Part shown: positions 55,501 to 64,000 of the stretch, in pieces | Numbering within the stretch: position 1 is the first letter of the stretch | Layout of the letters: every line of letters begins with the position of its first letter | Source of the DNA: Trematomus loennbergii | Lineage: Eukaryota; Chordata; Actinopteri; Perciformes; Nototheniidae | DNA: 64,000 bases | Direction of reading: 5' to 3' | Assembly: GCA_012861695.1 (NCBI GenBank) | Contig: JAAOOA010000526.1 | Location: 236,619 to 300,618, forward strand | Notes under the pieces: generated by a model | Told to the model about the DNA's origin: nothing | What the model saw: only the letters and a program-made list of their open reading frames with translations | Database searches by the model: none | Translations under genes and position numbers: made by a program

Positions 55501-58500
55501 TGAATTAGCTTAAACCAGGCAAACAAATTGTCTTTCAGTCAGTTTCAACACAGTGTCTTCTCTCCCGCCCTCCCTCACTCCCTCCCATCTTTTCACTAGA
55601 GCTTCTCAAGCAGGAGAGCTGCACAGCGAGTGGATTTCAAAAGCGACAGTCTGATATGGCTCTTTATATGAAAGACATAGCTCCAGTGTTCCCTTAATGG
55701 CTGGTTTCTTCAATGAGCACTTCTCAGAATACCCTCCCTTGACTCCTATCTCGTTTGATAATGAAACATTTTGTCCTTATTACGCAGAAGTGGTTCTTTC
55801 TTCTTCTGTAGGGTGAATGAAGAGGTACATTCTGAACTTAAAAGTATCTTTTATATAACGGCAAGTTAACAAAAGCACAATAAAGAAATATTGAATTCAA
55901 GAATCTGTAATATTAACATTTTACCACAATGATTTTTTGTATTTGCAACAATGTGCATTGAGTTTTTTATTATTCACTGAGTTCCAGTCATGCGACCATG
56001 CAAGACAAGTGTGTTCGTTTTATTTTCAAAAAGAACAATGAGTTTGCTTGCATGATGTACTCAGTGCAGGGCTCAGATATTTGAGTATAAATGGCGTGAA
56101 AAAAAGAAGTTGTGCCAGACAGGAATGTCCTTCTCAAGGGCATCTGTTGGACGATGCCCAGCATGCCGTGATGGGTGTTAAAATGTGTTGGAGGGCCGCC
56201 AAAAGCAGGAGGAAAAAAGAAGGGGAACTGAAAGAGTGAAATGGAGTGAGAGAATACCTCCAAGGAGACACTGTTCGCTTCTTCTCCCTGCTCTATTAAC
56301 TAGCAAAAGAAAACGAGACAAAGAGAGGAAGAAATGATTGACAGATCAATGAGGCAACAGGTTGATACAGAAATAATGTAACTCAAAGGAGAAGGTATGG
56401 AATTAAAAATACGGCTTGAAAATGAAACAAGGGAGAAAAGATAGTTCAGCCGTAGAAGGATACGAGGGAGGAAACTAACAGAGGATATCTGATTGGCTGG
56501 AGGCAGAAGGGACAGAGGAGGCGAGAGAAACAGAAGAAGGGAAGGTCATTTCATTAGCATGAGAGTCTTTCTTTACTTTGACCCATTAGACCTCTGTGAC
56601 ATACACTGACGTTGACAATACGTTACAGTATAGGGAGAGGAAGCCCAAATCTGCGCTAACTTCCCTTTTCTCAATCCTTGCATCATACTGAATGTTCCTT
56701 TTCCTCTTTCCCTTGTATTTTAGATTGTAAACAGAAACATTTGTTTTACACAATGAAACCCCGAAGCAACTGGCAGCTATTCAGAGCGACCATCACCTGG
56801 ATATTGTAGACATAAAAACGCACCGCTCAGGAATGGAATCTGAGAAAATGACCTTATAAAATAACATGCCAGACAGGCTTTCAACAGCTCCTTCTCACTT
56901 CTCAAAGTGAAACCCTGCTATGCCACAGCAGAGAAAAAAGCGATGAAACAGGTATGTCAGGTATTGTGGAGTGATTGTGTCTATGTGTGCCAGTGTGGAA
57001 GCCCCAGTGTGTCTGCACAGCTGTGCATCTATATGAATGTTGGTCAGCCGTATGCAGCCAGAGCCGCCTTGCTGCCTTGTTTGTCGCAACAGGAGCCGCT
57101 GTCAGTCGAACAGTGACCCCACTATTCTGCAGGGGTCGAAGGTGAGAGGTCAATGAGGTGACACTGGGATTGTTGGGAGACGTGCAGGGGACCGGCCGGC
57201 TCCCCATCGCAGCCCTGACATGAAAACAAAAGGCTGCGACCTCGTCCCCTGGGAAGTTTTTAGATGCAATTAAAGTTGCTGATTTGGATTTTTAAACTCA
57301 TAGTAGGAAAACACTTGAGCTATAACTCATTAAGCTCCTGGAGCCGAGAGAATCACTGAAGACATGCGGTCATCTGCCACCTCGGTGAAAATTAGACCAC
57401 AAAGCAGAGTCATCGGTGCATTCCAGTGCAACGGGATATGAATCACAATGCTGACACTGTGGAGACACCCTGCAACTCCCGGCAATGATAATACAATGAA
57501 AAACAAGTACGTAAATGACCATAATTGTGTAAATGTAAAATGTTTGGACACCGGAGAGGTCAGTGGCTGGTTGATCGCAGTGCTCCTGTCAATAGCTCTT
57601 GAGATTTCACAGCAGCAGTGAATTTCCGTGCTGTGGCTTGTCAGTGAGAGTTGTTTCATATAGCAACACAAAGGCAGCACTGGCTAAACGCGGGCCCCAC
57701 CAAACAGCCAGCCTTGCTCCAAGGGCCACACACTTGCACAATGGCTCCTCTGTAACTCCAGTGAGCCTGCAGAAATTTGCTTTTGATCTCTCATCACGCA
57801 AATTCACACTCCAGAATAGCATTGAGAAGAAAAACAACGGTACATCTTCTTGGGACTATCATGCGTCTGCTTCTTCTTCTGTTGTTGTTTTTGTCAAGAG
57901 CTATTCACGGACGTGGAAGCTTAACGTTTGCTCTGCACCCACTGAATATATTTCTTGATCTGACAACTTTGAGGAAAAATACTAAAACTGTAATTCTTGC
58001 ATTAGTATAGAAAAGACAAAAAGAGAATACGATATTAGTTGCCATGCCATGCTATTAGTGACAAAACAGGTCAGAAAGGCCATATTTTACAAAGAAAAAT
58101 GTATTGATGGCGTTACCTGTAACAAAAAAAGGTGTTAACATGACTGACTCTGTCTGTCTCTACCCCCAAATAGTCTTCTCTACCTCAAGCCCCCCATCTG
58201 ATACCTCCTTAATCCTCCAGGCTTTCTTTACCGGGGTGTTTATTCCTCTTTACATTCATAACAATCTTTATGGGATAACAGATCAGAAATACACACACAC
58301 ATGCAGCAAACACTAAATAATTTTGGTTCAACTAAACATTTCTAATATAAGACTGTTATAATTCTAATTTTTAAAAAGCTAAAACCCTCAAAAAGAAAGT
58401 GTGTTTCCAAGTGGATATTTTATTTATTTATTTTTGTCCATTTATTTCTGTCTCATAAATCCCCATACATCAGCATGATGTAATCAGTGCAGCAACCCTA

Positions 58501-61500
58501 TTGTGCAGAAGCTCTGAGGTTTGACAGAACACTTATGTGACTCCTCATTAGACCATGCAATGCCACCTAGTAGCACCAACCACTGAAAGAGCACGCCACC
58601 CGCACTTAAGGCCGGCACCCACAACCAGACGCTTGTGCCTCATCATAGCCTGATGAGACCATTTGTTCTCAGTCTGGGAACGAGAGATGTAAAGAGACGG
58701 AAGACAGAAAAGAAAGAGGAAAATGTAACCGCTGCTGCTGGTAATTCAGGGATTTGATTTCCCATATGTGTGTGTGTTATCGCAGGGCGGAGATCAGCAT
58801 GGAGAGAGAGAGGGTAAGGACAAAAAAGTGAGAGATAGAGAGCGGTGAGGACATGCCCGCTGTCTGATTGTCTATCTCTCCTCTCCATCAACTCTGCAGC
58901 AACATGACGACAGCTTTCAACTGAAACAAGGCTGCTGCAAAATATTCAAATACAAGTCAAAGACAAGGGCATCTCACATCACCCAGTGAGAATGATCACC
59001 ATTTCTCCAGCTGTTTTCTTTAACTCACTCCTGCTGAAGTAAATTGCCTGAATATGGCAGTCTTACATGGCACACAGTGCATGTCAAGCCACCTGTATCT
59101 TTGCATCAAATCTCCCCCTGCTGCCCTCTTTTTCTTATCAGCCTCTTCAACTTCTTATTGGTTTCCTCTCCTCCACTTTCTGTCTCCCACGCTGTCTCAC
59201 TTAACCTCTATCTCTTCCTGCTCTCCTCTCTCCTTACATATCATTACACATTTACATCGGAGACTCAGTGAAAAGCTCTCTCATAAAAAAGAGCCATTGT
59301 CCTAATTTCCTCTAAGATAAATGTCTCAAGCCTGTAATATCAGCAAATTATCAAGCACATTAACATTTTCCTGTTGCAGTATTAGTTTCCCTAGTGCAAA
59401 CATACCATTGTCATTCTCTGACTCTCATATGCACACAAGCCCTTCAGCATTTAATGTCTTGGATGAACTTAGAGCTGAAATGCACACTTGTGCCACTGGC
59501 AGAAGAGCAACAAAGGTCCACACAGGCCCTGTTGTCCTGGGACAGTAAGGTAGTTATCTGTGCCACAGTGGGAACATAAAGCAGTCAATAGATGAATGCT
59601 ATCTTTATATCTACTGCACCAGAGGTGATTTGAAACACTGCCACTGGACGTCATAGAGCCCCTCCATGAAACACAGCCTTTGAAGCCCTGACAGCGCAGA
59701 CAGAATCAGGCCTCTTTGAAACTGGCGGTGGGGAAAGAAAGACCTGAGCATTAAAAGAGGGCATTATTTAAATACAGCTCCATTCAAAATGTTGAACTTT
59801 GAGAATCATATGAGGAATAAAACATTTATCCCATGAAGGCAGAAACTAAAGTGATATATTGTTCACTTAAAGAGAACAGAATACAGCAGTTAAGTTATTT
59901 TAGATATAAACAGTATATCATTATTTTGGTTCTGTTTCATATTCTACTTTTACATTATGAGCTAATAGAAGTCAAATCTTTTAATTACACAAAATAACTG
60001 TATACCACAAAGCACAGTAATCTTTAAAGTATCCCAACTTGGGAACTTGGTGTTATTCTTAGTTCAATCAAAGGGCCTAAGCCACAATGGAGTCCCTTGT
60101 TGGCTTGTTTAGGCTTTGGGTAATTTAGCTATCTACCCAAATGTCTGTTTATTTAACTTTAACTTCCTGTTTTCCTACCACACATAATCTAAATGCTCTT
60201 TCTCACTTCCTGCCCGCAGGACTGCAGGTAAACCAAAACATTACGTCAGTGAGGACTTGGGTCTCGCCGCATTGGGCCCTGGAGGGCTTTTTCTTTAAAG
60301 GAGAACTATAAACACAATGGCTGGCAGTGGAGAGAGAGTTAATTACTAAAGCCGATCCACTCACTAATGACTGTTTCACTTCTGTAGGGTGTTTTTAATG
60401 GGATTCAGGAGTCAGGCTGAGCAACAGCACAATCTGTTTTAATGAGACTTTGAACGGGTAAGGTTGACGCTGTTGTGCACAGAGACAAAGCCACTGCTTT
60501 TACTTGCGGTGCAGAGTGATCTCATTAGAGGCTTGGTAATAAAGGAATACTGGAGTGATTAGATCAGGAGAAGGAAAAAAAGAATGACATTATCAACGGT
60601 CTCACACTACTCACAGCAAAACCTGAGGTATTTCTTTCACCGCAATCACACTGAATCCCTGTTGTTTTACTGCAGCTCTGACACAGTCTTATGAAATGGG
60701 CAGTATGAATTATTCTGCTTGAGTTTGTAGATACAGTTCATCACATATTTAAAGTAAAAAGCAGGGGAGGCTTGATGTGTTTCCTGCCACACGTGGGTTG
60801 CAGCCTAAATATAAGCATGTGGAAGTAAGTGAGGTGGCGTTAAGGGTCCAGGTGATGTTGATAAGCATACCGTAAACTCCCAGATAGCCAATTCATGCTT
60901 TTATTTGTACACATTTTGAATCAACTTTTTTTATTGTGTATTGTTTCCAGTACTGTTGTGTCATCACCAAACTGAAGCATGCAGCAGCTTTGTTTTAGTA
61001 TGAAGAAGCTATTACAGTCAAGCTATTTCAAACTTGATAAATGTGTGACACCTAAATATACCTTATCATATTTATTTATTTCATCTCCTTTTTTACTTTA
61101 AGTCCACAGCACAACACTATGACAGGGCCAGTTAAGAACTGTAGTCATTCATGGATTACATGTTACTCCCTGGAAAGAAATACATTAGTTTACTACTTAC
61201 TACTACTAGTTATCAGTAAATGTGTTGGTTGCATTACTCATTACTTCATTTATTTACTCAGCACATCTGATCAAATATGCTTTCAAACACCACTGAAGTC
61301 TCCTCACACAAATGTCATACTGTATGTATTGTATTATTTATCACCCGTTATAGTTAATCAATACCTTATGGTTTAAGGAAGTATTCTGACCATCAACAGC
61401 TAACTTTACGTCAACCTGTGACTGCGTGCAGCACTCTTTACAGTAAGTCCCATTTTCACATTGTCTCTGATATTAATGACTATTGTGTAATTACTGAACT

Positions 61501-63322
61501 TCAAAATGCATTTCCTTACACTATTAATGACTGTAACTCGTTAAGAAAATGTGTTACTTCCCAACAGTGAATACACCATCTCAGTTTAAATGAATGAAAT
61601 TCCATCTGACAGCAATGCATTCAATATCTTAAGTGGCTTGCAGGCCTGGCAGTTGAGAAGAGAGGTGATTAGCAGTGTAACAATAGAGAATGATGACAAA
61701 GCATTGTGTGTCTCCCTGTGTGTGAGTGTCACCGCTACAATGAGAGAAAGGGAGGCTCGAGTCGCAGGGCTCTCACCCTGGAGTTGTCGCCTCAAACCTC
61801 TGCTGCATAGCCAGGGATTACTGAGCTCTTTATAGAGACCACTTCCCTCCACGGCCCTGCACGTCCCCGTCCCCCGCGCGGCACATGTTCACAGCATCAG
61901 ACTACGTTTATGCTCTGTGAATTCACACATAGTCACATGCACATATCTGCTAAAACGGACTTTCTCATGTACCTCCAGTTGTCTGACATGAACTCTGCAG
62001 AGGACAGTGTCAATTTTTAATTATGTAAGTGTGTATGTGAAACCAATTTCAAATAGCAATGTCTAAAATTAGGGAAAAAAACATTTTTACCGATTACTGT
62101 GATTAAATAGCTTAATTATGTACTATTATTTTGGAGATTGTTGTATGTTTTCTTTAAAGTAGTGTATCATTATGTCATTTTGATTTGAGTTTTATTTGTT
62201 TTCCACTTGCATGAAGAATATCATTTTGTTCTGCTGTGTCTAAGTATAAATGCTCCAAAGTAATGTTTTGGTGTCTGCTGTTGTGCAGAGCTCAAATGAT
62301 AAAGGGGGAGTGAAAGATGAATTCCTGGACGGTGAGCACATGTTCTGTGTTGCCCTCCTTTCTCCGTTAGCAGGTCAGAGGTGTCAGTCATTTATGTTCT
62401 GCTGCCTCGCGCAGTGGCCTACAATGATTTACACCTCCAGCTCTGCACGACAATGAGTGTGTCATTTAAAATAGCAGGTGTTCACATGCTGCTTAGCTCA
62501 TGGAAAGCAAGTCAAAGAGCGAGAGGGAGGACAGAGGGGTGTGTGTAAGTGGTGGGAGAAGGGGGTAAGACTGGACTTGAATTAAACTCATAAATGGTGC
62601 AGTCAAACTGGCATGCAGGTCAATGAGTTTCCCGACCACTGCTGGGCCTGTTTCTCATCCTGCAACAATAACTTTGCCAGGCGACTTCAAGCAGCACTGG
62701 TAGCAGTTATCCCATTCCTGTTATTAGCATCGGTGAAAGTCATGTCGGAGAAATTCAGGTCAGACCACAGAGTATAAAGCATTGGGGTTGATGGGGAACA
62801 CTGCAAATGACCTCATCTTACAGAGCAGAGAGACATGTGGAAAAACTGTGTGCAGATGATACACTGTTAAAATACTACAAATACTTGCACTACTCAGGAG
62901 GAAAAAGGAACAAGAGTTGATTCAAATGCAAAATGAAGTTAGAATAGGACGGGCCCCGCATACAAAGAATAAAAAGGGAATCAACATAAAAAGAAAGATA
63001 AAAGGAAAAGGGAATGGCTGAGATTGTTTATAGGGAAACTTTAGACAAAGAGACCAAACGGGGGGCTGTGACGCCTGAGACATTAACGGGCTGTCAGAGA
63101 TCCCTTCACAGTCTTTCCTTTCCTCTGCCGGCCCTCCATCTTTCACTCCCTCCTCCACCTCTGTCGTGACCTTCCCTCAGAAACCACTGGGTCAAACCGG
63201 CTTCCACTCAGACTTCTACCTCTCAGCCTCACCTCGCTTCAAAGCCGTCGTGTCGGGGGGGGGGGTTGTTAGTAGAAACGCCTCCACAGAAACAGACACA
63301 GCCTTTAGGTGGATGAAACAGG

Positions 63323-63324
<2 letters not shown>
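46550..63324. other. Non-coding DNA, gene desert or long intron
   Basis: Nearly 17 kb without a recognisable gene or transposon terminus. It includes a perfect hairpin at 49736-49781, a homeodomain-site-like AT-rich stretch at 50104-50275, and one exon-like 43-nt segment at 62289-62331. The open frames here (for example 49454-49753, 50435-50824, 57599-57958) show no conserved domain. Confidence 0.45.
49736..49781. repeat. Perfect 16-bp-stem hairpin
   Basis: AGATTGTATGTTGTGT at 49736-49751 and its exact reverse complement at 49766-49781 are separated by 14 bases. Confidence 0.95.
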
Positions 63325-63389
<65 letters not shown>

Positions 63390-63408
63390 TGTGTGGGTGT
63401 GTGGGTGT

Positions 63409-63446
<38 letters not shown>

Positions 63447-63478
63447 TGTGTGTGTGTGTGCGTGCGTGTGTGTGTGTC
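63325..63478. repeat. (TG)n array with variants
   Basis: TG repeat with TTTG, GGTG and CGTG interruptions. It is the first of three closely spaced dinucleotide arrays. Confidence 0.97.
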
Positions 63479-63628
63479 TTCAGTACCAGGTGCGCATGCC
63501 ACCTGCCAGCCGGTGTGAACAGTGTGAGGCCTGATCTGTGATGCTCTCATCATACCCCCATCACACTGATAGGTGTGCGCTGAACTCTCAGTCTTTCCCA
63601 CACTCTGAATGTAAACTGCATGAAAACA

Positions 63629-63629
<1 letters not shown>

Positions 63630-63703
<74 letters not shown>

Positions 63704-63716
63704 ACACACACACACA
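63630..63716. repeat. (CA)n array
   Basis: CA repeat with two CACCAC interruptions, in opposite strand orientation to its two neighbours. Confidence 0.97.
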
Positions 63717-63783
63717 AACCAGGTCCAGAGTCCTACGAAAATCTAGCTTAAGTCTTTTTTTGTGTGAACACAAGCAAGTCTTT

Positions 63784-63789
63784 GTGTGT

Positions 63790-63842
<53 letters not shown>

Positions 63843-63863
63843 TGTGTGTGTGTTGTGTGTGTG

Positions 63864-63906
<43 letters not shown>

Positions 63907-63915
63907 GTGTGTGTC
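63784..63915. repeat. (TG)n array
   Basis: TG repeat with several GGTG and GTTG interruptions. A further short TG run follows at about 63963-63981. Confidence 0.97.
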
Positions 63916-64000
63916 TGTTCTCTGTCTATTGACAATAGTATTCCTTTAAAGATAAGACTGCAGTGTGTGTATGTGTGTGTTTCCTCACAAGTGTTCTGGT

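Overview
This window looks like nuclear DNA of a ray-finned fish, probably a spiny-rayed teleost (inference). The reasons are teleost-type L2/CR1 LINE remnants, a dense population of small hAT-type DNA transposons, very long CA/TG microsatellites, and GT-AG introns in the one gene I can support. No rRNA, tRNA, CRISPR array, bacterial operon or virus was seen. Most long open reading frames are CA/TG repeats read in several frames, or transposon debris.

Positions 1-8,430 are repeat-rich. They hold a hAT-like end (to 273), a broken L2-type LINE (about 617-1955) containing a 22-bp minisatellite, a complete non-autonomous hAT element with 8-bp target-site duplications (4587-5334), two copies of an unclassified repeat (about 4246 and 6305), and an 84-bp tandem array with duplicated flanks (7380-8190).

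Positions 8,633-14,297 carry the only convincing gene. It is on the minus strand and I reconstructed it from six short exons. Exons 1 and 2 join in frame to give a complete N-terminal SAM (sterile alpha motif) domain. Exons 3-6 add an acidic, then basic and nuclear-localisation-like, linker. The model gives 142 residues if exon 6 is terminal; the gene may instead continue past position 1. Intron 1 contains a LINE 3' end, a 1.1-kb inverted-repeat element, a GC-richer unclassified repeat and a complete hAT element (13089-13943).

Positions 14,538-19,574 form a transposon nest bounded by inverted copies of a roughly 105-bp sequence. Inside are a complete hAT-like element (15451-15951) and a larger one (16433-19271) interrupted by a third (16893-18538). 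The third carries a 328-bp CA array. All three have perfect 8-bp target duplications, so the insertion order of the last two can be read directly.

Positions 19,600-64,000 look like intergenic or long-intron DNA. A 1.22-kb sequence is tandemly duplicated at 21778-24213 with about 99% identity, and large CA/TG arrays lie near 29.3, 35.5, 39.0, 46.4 and 63.3-63.9 kb. I found no convincing gene here. Two weak exon-like segments (33887, 62289) and one perfect 16-bp-stem hairpin (49736) are listed as things to test.
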